Positions 36,023 to 47,512 of a stretch of 64,000 nucleotides of DNA are shown one piece after another; the first letter of the stretch is position 1; each line of letters begins with the position of its first letter. The position numbers and the translations under genes were made by a program. The notes below the pieces were generated by a model that saw nothing but the letters and a program-made list of their open reading frames with translations, searched no databases and had not been told where the DNA came from. Source of the stretch: Clitopilus passeckerianus (Eukaryota; Basidiomycota; Agaricomycetes; Agaricales; Entolomataceae); contig CALYLX010000056.1 in NCBI GenBank assembly GCA_944990035.1, forward strand, positions 1 through 64,000, given 5' to 3'.

Positions 36023-37583
36023 TCAAACGTTCTCACTTCCTCCCAACGTCTTCATGGCAGGATCTTCCTCTTCCATTGGGATCACCACGTCCCGTCCAAG
36101 AACGTCGTTGTCGTGAGGGTCGGCAGTAGCGCCGTAGTGGCCTGCGTCCTGGATATCACCCATCAGTCGTTCCGTCTCTGAAGGGCCGGGCCCAAGAGCG
36201 CAAGGGAGAGGACGCCCAAATTCATCAATCCCCAGCTTTCGTTGCCGGAATGTCCAGAGTATGCACATGATTAGGAGGGTAGTTTGCATGAGACCTGACA
36301 CTGCGAATGGGAGGGTGGATGTCCAGTCTGTACCTGGTCTGTCGTGGAGAGATGGATGTTAGTGATGAGTTGGGGGTTCGTTCATTTATGGAGAAGAAAA
36401 ATGAAGAAGAGGACTCAGAAGGAATGAAGGAGAGCAAGGAGAAAGGGTGTTCACCCACCTTGACCCAATACTCCAAACGATCAACGGTGCACCCGAAATT
36501 TGCAGCACCAGCATCGACATACTCAATGCCCCTACGAGTTTGAACTGGTACGTGTGGATGATTTGGGGAATGTACTGGACTATTGCGAGGAGTGTAGAGG
36601 TTAGGCCGAGGAAGGTTGCCCATGACTCGATCGTGAGGCCTGGTGCCCGGATGAAGGGGATGGCCATGTGTGAGGTGCCGGTAGGAGATGGAGCTGAGGA
36701 GGGAGAGGAGGACGAGAGGAGAATTATCGTTGTTAGTGTCATGAAGATACTGATATGCAGCCGATCAGAGATATTTAACGCGAAGGAGAGGTACATGTCG
36801 CTCACAAGGAACCCACAACCGCACGAAAGAGCCGGACGGACGTCTTCCAGTGATCACTTTTCTCCAGATGGTTAGTCGTCGTGGCTGGAGACAACGATTC
36901 AATTGCCTCTGGGCCTGCAGAGGTGGAAGTGTACTTGAGGTGTGGCGGATAGTATATCAAGTAGAGAACGTTCCTGCACGTTCAGAGTTAGACATTTAGA
37001 TGCCCGAATATTCATTGTGATCAACGTACGTTGTCGCAAAGAGAACGGTCATGAGTCCAAGCTGGAAGATACCCGCAGTGGCTTCTAGACAGCTTCCTAG
37101 AGTCTACGCAGAGGACGGGCTGATAAGAACTTGCTCGGATAAGCCAGGAGAGGGGCAAACTGACCAACACCGGGCAGCACAGAACCATAGGCCATTGCAA
37201 AGTCACGCTGAAATATAGATCGCGCATGAGACTGCCGCAAAGGGAGACACGGACTAAAACAGGGACCTCACTTACACGTTGAAGAAATTGGCTGCACTTC
37301 CAACGCTTCCTAGCAAGAGAAAGAATGAACTCAAGCCTTCTGAGGAACCTTTACTGATAATCCGGTAATGCTATAATACCTTGAGTCAATCTCCCTCTGC
37401 AACCCCTTGGAGTATTATGTGGCTAGCTCACCTGCGGCGCGTAGGAAATCATACACCCGACTATTAGCACAGACGTGACCACCGCATTGACGAAGTCATG
37501 GTACTGGAACCATGCAAAAACACGATCGGTCAAAGGGCAAGAAACCTTGAGGAAGTACTCACTGGCACACAGACGTCCGACAT
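36023..37583 (-). CDS. PQ-loop repeat (MtN3/cystinosin superfamily) membrane protein
   Basis: Predicted seven-helix membrane protein with two PQ-loop repeats, a fold used by lysosomal and vacuolar amino-acid exporters and relatives; the substrate cannot be told. Eight exons: 37583-37563, 37503-37432, 37370-37276, 37207-37165, 37103-37030, 36973-36806, 36749-36459, 36338-36023; sum 1080 nt, 359 residues. First repeat: IVGCMISYAPQHYRIISKGS followed by SEGLSSFFLLLGSVGSAANF. Then come VTLQWPMVLCCPVLTLGSCL and EATAGIFQLGLMTVLFATTN, then a hydrophilic loop. Second repeat: LLAIVQYIPQIIHTYQFKLV, then GALSMSMLVLQISGAPLIVW. The tail is cytosolic and acidic. The start is set by the 21-nt first exon (MSDVCVP), which gives the only in-frame join to YHDFVNAV. 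Intact. Confidence 0.85.
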
Positions 37584-38719
37584 CAGACAACAGGAACCTC
37601 TTCCAACACCAGTTTCTCTTCATATTATATAGGCTCTGATTATCTGTTGACCTAAATACGCGATTTGAGGGGCGCCCATGCATCAGAACAGATGGCTACC
37701 AAAACGGCAACTGCGGATAATAGCGACAAACCGTCTTCTTAGGAAGATATTACTGTGTCCGGCCTATTCATCGCTCCGTGATAGAGGCAGTAAGTTGAGA
37801 GTTCAACTTCGAAGGCCCTAAGAAAGCAAGATAGCAATGATCGAAAAGTGCATTACATTCGTCAGAAGGCACCCACGGCTATACCGTACCTCGGAAAAAT
37901 ACATTCAGAATTCAACGCGATAGAGTCAACACGCTCCTTCCCTTATTCCTCTTAAGAGCTTCGCGAACATAACCCTTTCAGGAAATAACGTTTGAGGTAA
38001 AGCACGAGTATCTGAGGCAGGCAGGCAGGCAGGCCTGCAGTAGTGACTGGCTATAACAGAAGAAAACGATGTTTGGATAACTGCTGCTTTAGTTGCAATG
38101 GGATTCCTTCAGAGGAGGTCGTGGTCAAAGAGCAAAACCGCATTATGATTAAATAACCCACCCATTGTTATTGAAAATTTTTCACGCGGCGGCAACTCCA
38201 ATTCTCAAAGCTTTGGATTTGGGGTCATCAGGCTACACATCATGTCTATCGATGCCAGTCGCCTTCATCGCATCCCTGCCTCATTTCCTGTCACAAGAAC
38301 GTCGCCAAAAGAACCAAAACAAACGCACTTGTCCGGCAGGACGTGAATAAACGGACGATCGAATGCGGCGCAGTCATGAATATCCTATCGCCGTCGATAG
38401 TTATCAACTCGTCGCCACCGCAGGCTGATCTCGACAACGTTCTCGACTGCGACGAACTGCGCCTGTTTCCCTTTGAACATGCCGCCCATGGTAAACATCA
38501 TCGGATCGCCACCCAATCGGAGTCCAGAGAACGAAGCTGTGTTATCCTGTATCAATGGACCCTGCGCCTGCTGGTGACACCTGGGGATTTCGCACGACGC
38601 GCAGCGTTGCACAGTGATATATGTATCGAGTCTTCGCCTTGATGTGATTCAGCTCTCCCTTCCATTTCCCACCTCGTGGTTACCTTATCTCGCGAGAAAA
38701 CACCCCAGCAGCGGCTAAA
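37584..38719. other. Divergent intergenic region
   Basis: Between the PQ-loop gene (-) and the DUF7330 gene (+). Contains a short (GGCA)n microsatellite at about 38018-38034. Opposite-strand overlapping frames at 38343-38642 (99 codons +) and 38385-38612 (75 codons -, with GGDPMMFTMGGMFKGKQ) are not recognised; the minus frame looks slightly more protein-like, but no splice context was found. Confidence 0.4.
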
Positions 38720-39655
38720 ATGATTATTCAAAATGGCCTAGCACCTGTGAACACGACTGAAGCTCTCTCGGCAAGTCTGGTGGACCTTTCGCTACATTCG
38801 TTTCGTGCTAATAAGCTTTTGGTTGCAGAAAAGGGACAAGGAAGAACCTCCTGCATATGTTGAGGATCCCTCGAGTCCTGGAACATCCGGCCCAGTCTCT
38901 AGACGGTTGACAAGAGGCGGCCCACCACCTGCTGTTCCTCCCAAGCAGCCTCTCTACAATGCCGAATCAAAGCTGAGCACGGATACGACTGCAACAGTCA
39001 GCCAGATGCATATGCATTGTGGCCGTGAACCCATCACTGGTGAGTACCTTACTCCCGTATCCTCCAACCCCACTAATGTACATGTGCAGGAACGTTCTAC
39101 ATCGACCCCAAATTCCCTTCACATGGCTTCACTCCCGACCCTCACCACGACCGCCATAAGCACCACAAAAAGAACCCTCCAGATGCCTCATTCCGAACCA
39201 AAAAAGCACCAATCAACATGGAACTCGCCACCACCGGCGAACAAACCGACACAAAACCCAAAGCCAAAGTCCTCGTAGCGACCCACTCCGGTAACATCTC
39301 CATCAAACTCCTCTCAACCCCCCTCTCCGCCCCTCGTCTCGGGCTCGAAGTCCTCACACGAAAGGGCGACATCGTCGTGATGCTGCCCAACGACTTCTTC
39401 GGGTGCCTCGAGCTCCAGACGCGGAAGGGTTCACTTCAGTTCTTGCCAGCACTCGCTGCGAGCATGAGGACGGCGAAGAAGACGAGTGATGAGGCGTTGA
39501 TTATGGTTGGGCAGCCGACGTCGAATAGGGAGATTGATCATCTGCAGTTGACGACGGCGCATGGGAAGGTTGTAGTTGGGATTAGTGGGTTGGATAAGTA
39601 TGATCAGCCTTCGGGTGGGTTTTGGAAGAAGTGGATGGGGAAGGAGAAGGAGTAG
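38720..39655 (+). CDS. DUF7330 family protein
   Basis: Function unknown; the domain is common in mushroom-forming fungi. Exons 38720-38770, 38829-39039, 39090-39655; sum 828 nt, 275 residues. The N-terminus is polar with EEPPAYVEDPSSPGTSGP and a Pro-rich PPPAVPPKQ. The beta-rich domain follows: KVLVATHSGNISIKLLSTPL, LGLEVLTRKGDIVVMLPNDF, FGCLELQTRKGSLQFLPALA, and a final DHLQLTTAHGKVVVGISGLD, each a strand-turn-strand unit with an SGN/KGD/KGS/HGK turn, as in this family. The intron 38771-38828 has a GC donor (TCG|GCAAGT). No signal peptide or membrane segment. Confidence 0.75.
38771..38828 (+). other. GC-AG intron in the DUF7330 gene
   Basis: Donor TCTCG|GCAAGT, acceptor TTGCAG|AAA, with a GCTAAT branch-like sequence 18 bases before the acceptor. 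Joins MIIQNGLAPVNTTEALS to KRDKEEPPAYVED in frame. If unspliced, the frame from 38720 does not continue into the body. Confidence 0.65.
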
Positions 39656-40064
39656 ATCTTTGGAGTCGCTGTTATGCTTTAGACTGTGGACTGCATTCGT
39701 TTCTCTCAGGACCTCTCATTACTATGCCATACCTATACCCTCGTCATTATATTCTATCCTTGTACATGTACTTCTAGTGTCAATCTCTACAATTACCGTT
39801 TGGGTATGCCTCGCCTACGCCCATCAATCTGAATCGCACTTGACCGCAACCACCACTATGGCGGTTCCCATATACCCTATCAGTTTTCTACTCTTCCCCA
39901 CACGCATAGTCTAACAAATCGCCGATGACATCGGCTTCATGATTCCAACAAACTAGGCTAATTTCAATGGCAGATCTAACTGAGTACAAACGGAACATCC
40001 ATCTTCTCACCCTCCTTCACGGCTTGCTCGCACACTAGCCAAGCACCAGGCTCTAGCAGCTACC
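39656..40064. other. Spacer with 3' flank and promoter
   Basis: About 400 bases between two plus-strand genes; pyrimidine-rich, no recognisable gene. Confidence 0.5.
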
Positions 40065-42186
40065 ATGACAAGCCAAGACTACACGACAGCTGGATGTTTC
40101 TCTGGGTTCGGATTGAGCAGGATATTTGGACGAAAATGCGGGAATGAGAGGAAGAATTGCGACTCTACTGGGCCAACAGAGTCAACGGTATGTTCTCCTG
40201 CTCATACAGAAGCTTCAGACTCTGAACAAGTCATTACCAAGGCCATTGCACCCTCTTGTTGCCACGGAGAATGGTCTATCCCACCTACAGAAGCTCTCCC
40301 TCCATACACCCCTTCCTCCTCCCCAAACATCCGAGAAAAACTGCCGTCTCTCAGTCCAGAAGTAATACACACCGTCGAATCAAAGCTGGACGAGCTAGAC
40401 GCCGATCTGAGAGAACTAAGCCTCAAGATCCACTCCCACCCAGAGCTAGCCTTTGACGAACAGTAAGCTTTCTCTTCCTTCTCCCCTCTCTGCCAGGCTC
40501 ATTCAGCCAATCCTCTTTCTTAGCTATGCCCATGACACCCTAACCGCATTCATGGAATCCCACAACTTCACCGTAACCCGGCACTACGCCTCCCTCTCCA
40601 CCGCCTGGCGCGCCGAATACTCCTCCTCCTCTGCCTCTCAAGCTCAAGCCGCCTCCTCCCAAGTCCCCATCCCCGTCCTGGGCGTAAACTCAGAAATGGA
40701 CGCCCTCCCCGGCATAGGGCACGGGTGCGGACATAACCTCATCGCCATCTGTGGCGTCGGCGTCGCTATAGCCGTCCGACATGCCCTGGAGAAACATGGG
40801 GTGGCTGGGAAGGTCGTTTTGCTAGGTACACCGGCGGAGGAGGGGGGAGGAGGGAAGGTGATTTTGTTGAAGAGGGATGCGTATAGGGATATGGATGTCT
40901 GCTTGATGTGAGGGTTTTTCATTCTATTTTGCTGAGTGAGGTGTTAATGGGTTGTTAAAAGGTCTCATCCGATGCCTGGTCCGGATAACTCTGCAGCGAT
41001 TATTGGGTCGAACGCGATGATTTCTGTGGATGTGGAATATTTTGGCAAATCGTGAGTTCGTTTCCCTTCTACGGTATCAGATCTAATACTCACCATCTTC
41101 TCGAACCTAGAGCCCACGCAGGTGCAGCTCCCTGGTATGTCTTCCTTTCTACACACAACTTTCCTTCTCTGACCTGAATTGCATCGTAAAGGGAAGGCAA
41201 GAACGCCCTCGACGCAGCCGTAATCGCATACTCCGCCATCTCTGTCCTACGTCAACAATTCAAACCCACCTTCCGAGTTCACGGCATCATAGAGGGTAGG
41301 AACTGGGCTGCAAACGGTGCGCATAATGTCTTCCGGTGTCTTCTTCACAGTGCTAATTGGACGTGTTAGTAATTCCCGACTACGCCAAGTTGAACTACAT
41401 AATCCGGGCACCGATAATGGCAGAGGTGAAGGATACGTACGAGCGCGTGAAGGGATGTTTTGAGTAAGCCTAACCAAGTTCCGAATGAATGAAAGTGACT
41501 GTGCTCACGATTACGATCCCCAGAGCTGCTGCTTCTGCAACTGGATGTCAAATTAAGATGACCAGGGCATCTATGTACTATGATTTGAGACAGAACAGCG
41601 TACTTGGTGCGTATCTTTCAGTACGAACAAGTGTCCCGAAACTGATTGCTTTGCTGGGATGCCTTCATGCAGCTGAAGAGTTTTCCGCCAACGCTACTTC
41701 TCGGTACGATATGGGAATAAGCTCAGGCGAACTCACTGGTGCTTCCACGGATTTCGTGAGTCCCACAAACCCATTCTTCGCCAGTATATCTAACACATAC
41801 TCGGACAGGGCAACGTCTGCTATGGTTCGTTCACATCTCCTTTTCCCGTGTTCAACCAGCTTAACTTCCGGTTTCCTCAGAACTCCCAGCCCTCCACCCA
41901 GGGTTCGCCATCCCCACAGAACCAAACGGTGGCAACCACACCATCGGCTTCACTCGATCCGCCAAGTCCCAAGAAGCCCACGAAGCAACGATGAAAGTAA
42001 CAAAGGGCCTGGCATTGACGGGATTCCGCGTTCTAGCGGATGCAAAGTTCTTGAAACAGGTCAGTCGAGGATCAACGTTTTTGCTCTTTATATACACTGA
42101 CGGTGACGGGCGCAATTCGTTTAAAGGTCAAGGATGCATTTGAGGAAGAGAAGAGTGGAAGGCAGACTGTGTACACGCGGGTGTAG
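40065..42186 (+). CDS. M20 family metallopeptidase/amidohydrolase (PM20D2/M20D-like)
   Basis: Predicted zinc-dependent cytosolic hydrolase of amide or peptide bonds in small substrates. Exons run from 40065-40462 through 40524-40907, 40962-41051, 41111-41134, 41192-41316, 41370 onward, to the stop at 42184-42186. After a 110-residue polar N-terminus comes the catalytic fold: [40 protein letters not shown] (metal-binding region), [15 protein letters not shown] and [13 protein letters not shown]. The dimerisation domain follows ([20 protein letters not shown]), then [10 protein letters not shown] and the C-terminal [18 protein letters not shown]. Two tiny exons are required: 24 nt (AHAGAAPW, 41111-41134) and 16 nt (GNVCY, 41809-41824). 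Substrate not predictable. Confidence 0.88.
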
Positions 42187-43335
42187 TTGAGATATACGTA
42201 TGTTGGAATCATCTACTGGAAAGGCCTCTCTTCCACCGCTGAGAGAGAATCGTATTATCATGAGCTTCGGAGCATGGTGGCATACGGGATGCCGAGTCTA
42301 CGGCACTTCTCTACTCTAAATCAGTAATCCCTTCCGGGAAGATTCATTTAAGATAACGGGTATGCAAGCATACCGGGCGAAATGAAGAGGGTGCCTACAG
42401 AAGGGTCTGGCGGATGAAGTCATTCTTCTGGGAGACCCTTCCGGCCCCTTGAACAAAGGGTTACTTTTGCCTCGAGGCAGACTCGAGGCGATCCCTGACG
42501 GAGGCTATGACGGTGCTTTGTTTCCGTTACTGACGATAGCGATGAGTATCGCTCACAGCTCGATCTGTGAGGCAAAGGAGTGGAACGTTGATCGATGATC
42601 CCCCAGGGTAAAATGTTCAGTGTGGCCGCATTGAAGATAAGGTTTCCGAGAACTTAAAGTGGATCGTTGTTTAGATGTTGAGCTGAAGTGACATACAGTC
42701 CATGGGCTACAATGTGGGCTATCAATGCAATCTTACCCCATAATTCAGTCAACAAGATTCCGCTCGAGTATGGTCTGCAGGGATGTTAGTGCATTTGGTG
42801 TGTCGAAGTGACATATCGGGGGAATCGGAGTGACGAGTAATCGGGCTAGAAGCTGTGGCTCGCGTGTCCCCAACGAATTGTTCAATGAACTGACAGCCGC
42901 CATGTACCTCCCTTCGTTCTTTCAACGGTGCTCGCAATCCTTGCACTATCTAGAATACATCCAATGCTGACAGACCTCTATGTTCAAAGCAAAGAACGGA
43001 TCAGCCGAAGCTGACGGTGACCCTGACTCGTCACCGCTGACAGACGAGCGCTGACCAAACCGAAGCGACACAGCCACTGGCTAGGCGGCGCCTGCCGGTG
43101 GTTCATATAACGTGGCACGAACTAGTTTAAGCGCGGAAATATATCGAGTCCTCCCCAACAAAACTCCCGGCGGCCGCACTCTTGCCATCCTCCCACCACC
43201 ATCTCCTCCTGCTTTCCGCTCTTATTAGACGCACTCGCGACTCTGGAGAGCCTAGGCCATTATTTCTGGAGACCAACGACCAAAGCAAAACGGAAACCAC
43301 CTTGAACTCCACTCAACCGAGACTCTGTTGATAAA
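42187..43335. other. Intergenic region of 1.15 kb
   Basis: No open frame above 65 codons with any recognisable feature. The last 250 bases (GC-rich, then CT-rich) are the likely promoter and leader of the next gene. Confidence 0.55.
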
Positions 43336-44288
43336 ATGCCTGCGATATTGAAAGACACGAGCGGGTCGCTCGTTTCGTCGCATAACGCGAAACCAAAACA
43401 CCGAAGGACGGCGTCGGCGACGAACACACCGAATGTGAACACTTCAAGACGCGATAAGAACGTTTACTATGTGTCGCCTTCGAGACATTGGGAGCCTATC
43501 GAGGTTTCACAGTCGAGTAGTGACACCAAACTAGGGACGAAATTGATGTCCAACTTCAGGAAAACACTGGTTGGCACACCCAAAAGGAAAGCTTTGGGGA
43601 AGGTGAGGCAGTTGAATATCTCGGAAGCTTTAACTCGCTTAACTCAATCTCTTCACAGAAAACACAGGACTCTGGCATTATCTCCACGGCAGCAGAACGA
43701 AGCTCACCCTTACCCACGCACCACGATCATGATCCCTCAATGTCACGTCCAACAATAGAACAGATAGCTATGGGCCTTCACACCTCACGGACACCCCATC
43801 TACGAGCACTCAATTCCACACCATCCTCACGACACAACAACTCTGCACCCGGGTCAATACACCAGCACCGGGGTCACGGCAGCCCCTATGCCCGTTCATC
43901 TACCTCATCACGAGCGCTCCCCCCACCCCCTTCACGCTCCTCCATGAAACAGCCCACCATATCCCCTGGCCCCGCCTCAGCATCCTCCTCCACCGTCGGA
44001 TCTCACACCCATCACCACCCTCACGCTCACGGCATTATCTCTCCCCCATCGCGGTCCTCCAGTTCAGAAACTGCGGCGAGTGCCACATCAGGTCAAAGCC
44101 AGCTCTCGGTGTCGGCCATAAAATTTCACATGTCAAAGTTGTTTATGCCAAAAAACAAGAATGCATCCGCGCCGTCGTCGATGGTGAGCTCGCCGCGCGG
44201 GAGCACGGATGCACTTGGGCCTCCTCCGATGAAGAAGGCTGTTAGGTTTTCGACGTCGGTTGGGGAGGGTCAGGAGGTGTCGAGATGA
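43336..44288 (+). CDS. Ser/Pro/His-rich basic protein, unknown function
   Basis: No domain recognised. Two exons, 43336-43602 and 43659-44288, joined through a clear intron (GTGAGG...CACAG); sum 897 nt, 298 residues. The N-terminus is MPAILKDTSGSLVSSHNAKP and is followed by a basic, polar region with LMSNFRKTLVGTPKRKALGK. The middle is dominated by Ser, Pro, Arg and His, including HTHHHPHAHG. A better-ordered patch, SVSAIKFHMSKLFMPKNKN, precedes the C-terminal MKKAVRFSTSVGEGQEVSR. Basic motifs and KxVRFS look like phosphatase- or kinase-type docking sequences, but that is speculation. Predicted mostly disordered. Confidence 0.7.
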
Positions 44289-44939
44289 TTGATGGTGGAT
44301 GTTCGCATGATTTCACTTTCACGTTATTCTGTTACATTTGGGCGACATACATACATATTACACTTTTTATTCTTATTATTCACGTATTCGTTAGTTTCCT
44401 CCTTCCTCTCCATCATCAGCATTGCATCATTACCTCTTTTTTCTGGGTTCAGCGACACGAACTCGATCGGCATCATAATTTTTCTTCGTTCTTACAATGC
44501 GCACTCACCACTCTATTCATTCTACTACATAGTATACATTGTCACTGTTTTCAATCTGTTGTACTTCTAGCTATCTACAACCCACCTACTTGCTGTCCAA
44601 TTACACTTACGCATCCATTTTGTCACACCGAACTCAAAAATTCCCTTGTCCATGTCAGTGGCGCAGTAAGCGTCCGATCGTGAGTCACTCCGGTGTACGT
44701 CACACACGTCCGGCCGGCACCATGTTTGCACCGCAAGTCCCAGCCAAACTACCGTCCAGACCAGTCCCCAAAAGGGCTAGGTCGCTTAACGTCACGCGCA
44801 GCTTTACAACTTTCTTTTCTGTGCATTTGGGCACTGCTTTGTACTTGTGCCACTCACAGCTCTACTGTGCTTTTTGTGACCTCTTATAACGACACGTTTA
44901 CGACTTTTACCCACAACTACCGAGAAACGAAGCGGAGAA
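44289..44939. other. 3' flank and promoter region
   Basis: 650 bases, strongly T/C-rich on the plus strand between 44310 and 44600, typical of fungal 3' and promoter sequence. Long open frames here are explained by that composition. No gene supported. Confidence 0.6.
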
Positions 44940-47135
44940 ATGGCACCCGTGGAAACTGAGTATTATGATCTGGTACGTTGACTATTTGAGAGCTAGCTCA
45001 GGATGCTGACGATGGCTACTTGGGAATAGCTTGGTGTGACTGTGGATGCGGACGATAATACACTAAAGAAGGCCTATAGGAGACAGGCAATGAAGGTATG
45101 CAAACCCCGCAGATTGGCTCAAATTGGGTTGAGGGAATATCAAAATGCTGACTTTGTGTGGCTGGCAGTATCATCCAGACAAAAACCCTTCAGCTGATGC
45201 CGAGGAGAAGTTCAAGGAAATAAGGTGTGCATATTTCTTCTTGGTTTCGATATGGACCAACCCTAAACGAACTTGCAGTAAAGCATACCAGGTCCTCTCG
45301 GATCCTGTACGTCATCCCTCCTAATATTCGATCTTTACAAGCCACGTTTCTGATCATAATTCTTGGATGGACAGAACTTGAGGACTGTATATGACAAGAA
45401 TGGAAAGACTATGGTAAGTAATGCCCATTTTGCCGGATTTTACCAATGGCTTAGCAGCTTTACCATCGCAGGTGGACAAGGAGGGTGGCGTCAATATGGA
45501 GGATGCCGCAGGCTTCTTCGCCAACGTTTTCGGAGGGGAAAGGTTCAATGACTACGTATGTACCATTTCAACCCCCCACCAGTCCTCCAATCATTGACCT
45601 CACCACCACAATATCTAGATCGGCGAAATTTCCATCATGAAAGATATGACTAATGTCGCCACCACCATGATGACGGAGGAAGAGAAAGAAGCTATCGAGA
45701 AGGAACTCAACGGCGAGCAGGTATCATCCAAGCCTGCTACACCCTCCGTCTCCGGCGCAGCATCTCCCGCTCCCACAGGCTCTCCACCCCCTGCCTCCAG
45801 TCATACCACAGAACCCGCTTCAGCGACTACCCCCGTCGACCCAGCCAAGCCCGATCTCCCACCTCGCACCACCTCGAACTCTCTAGTGCCACATGGGGAA
45901 GGTGAACAGTCCAACCTCTCACCCTCACCCTCCGTTTCCGAAAAAGAGAGGGAGCGAAGACGACGCGCAAAGATTAGCGCTGAGCAGAAGGAGAAGCTCC
46001 GGGAGCAGGAGAAGGAGAGGAGGAAGGTAATGGAAGCGAGGGTGAAGATGTTGACGGATAAGTGTATTGAGAGGTTGAGGCCGTTCGTGGATGCGAAGAA
46101 GCCTGGGGATAAGGATGATCCTGAGACGCAGAGGTTTGAGGCGATGATGAAGAGGGAGGCGGAGGATTTGAAGTTGGAGAGTTTCGGTGTTGAGGTATGT
46201 TCTAGTGGCGCTGTTCTCTCTCGTCAGGGTACTGATTATAGGCTCCTCTAGTTGCTGCATACGATTGGTAATGTGTATATGATGAAGGCGACTTCGCACT
46301 TGAAGTCGAAGAAGTTCTTGGGAATGTACGTCCTGGCCGTCTTGCCCGACCTCCATTTGAGCTAACCAAACATTGCAGTCCTGGGTTCTTCTCCCGTCTA
46401 AAGGAGAAAGGCACCCTCGCAAAGGACGTCTGGGGTGTCATTGGATCCGCGTTCGTATTTTCCATCGTTTGATCCTCCCAATAACGCTGACTATATGCGC
46501 ATATAGCCTAAGCGTACGCGACGTGATGCTGGAAATGGAAAAACTCCAAGCCAAGGGCGAAGTTGCCGAAGACGAGCTGAGAGCGCTCGAGATGGACGTA
46601 ACCGGCAAAATCATGCTAGCTTCATGGCGTGGCGCCAGGTTGGAAGTCATCCAGGTCTTGCGTGAGGTAGGCGTTTTCAGTCCGCCTGTGATGTCGTGGG
46701 ACGTTGGTGCTGATGTGTATTTTGTGTAGGTCGTAGACAATGTCCTCAAGGAGGCTGGGCAGTCTGAGCAGGTCTTGGTAAATCGTGCGAAGGGTCTTCT
46801 CCTTGCCGGAGCCATCTTCAAAGCTGCCATACCCGACGAGTCCGACGAGGAACGTAGGGAACTTGAAAGGTCAGTCTATTCACGTTCTTAACCATCACTC
46901 CGTTTTTGACACGCCTTTTTTCTACTCCAGGATGGTAGCAGAGGCGGCGACACCAAAGTCGAAGCAGTCAAAGGAGGCCAGGGCCAAACGTGAACAGATG
47001 CTGAAGGCCGCAAGAGAGCAGTACGAGAAGGAGCATCCCACCACGACTCCAAGTACTAGCGCTACACCTGGTGCTGCGGTGGATACCACTCCCACTGAGA
47101 AAGAAAAGGAACCCGCTCCAGCTGCAACTGCATAA
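44940..47135 (+). CDS. DnaJ co-chaperone with DnaJ-X domain (Caj1/Djp1 type)
   Basis: Hsp70 co-chaperone; yeast relatives act in peroxisomal protein import and in protein handling at membranes. First exons 44940-44972, 45030-45095, 45169-45224, 45279-45306, then from 45376. J domain: EYYDLLGVTVDADDNTLKKA, YRRQAMKYHPDKNPSADAEE with the HPD triad, KFKEISKAYQVLSDP, NLRTVYDKNGK. Next come GFFANVFGGERFNDYIGEIS and a Pro/Ser/Thr-rich linker. A highly charged coiled-coil stretch follows (SEKERERRRRAKISAEQKEK onward). The DnaJ-X domain spans LLHTIGNVYMMKATSHLKSK, PGFFSRLKEKGTLAKDVWGV and MEKLQAKGEVAEDELRALEM. The C-terminal tail is rich in Lys/Glu and Thr/Pro. No membrane segment. Caj1 versus Djp1 orthology is not resolved. 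Confidence 0.92.
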
Positions 47136-47512
47136 GCACCCTCTCTACCCTTTACCTTTATATCATCTTTCTACCCTTACCCTCTCGGTTATAATCACAC
47201 ACTTTCCCCCGGATTGTCGCTTCAACATTTCAGCTAGACTTTCATCACCTCTCCTTCATCGTGTTTCTATGATTTATGGTCGATTTAGTAGAATAGTAGT
47301 AGTATTGCTCCCCCTGTTGTTTATGACCCTACTGATACTTGGATATCATCTAATGCCATGATTTCGTTTGCCGCTTTTCTAAGGAAACTTTGATCGAGGC
47401 CAGGCTCAAACCAAACTGTGACCCCGAAACCTTCTCAACTAATCAAAGGAGGTAGTGCCAGTTAACGACATAGGATAGAAGGTTCAAATTTTGATAGTTG
47501 TAGAATATGTAA
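47136..47512. other. Convergent 3' flanks
   Basis: Between the DnaJ gene (+) and the family A gene (-). No gene seen. Confidence 0.6.

Noticed and set aside
38018..38040. GCAG repeat as a possible regulatory or CRISPR-like array
   Set aside because: It is a four-base microsatellite of about four units; no spacers, and the host is a fungus.
44289..44959. Long plus-strand frames with many hydrophobic residues (132 and 116 codons)
   Set aside because: Explained by T/C-rich 3' and promoter sequence between two well-defined genes; frames overlap and have no conserved motif.
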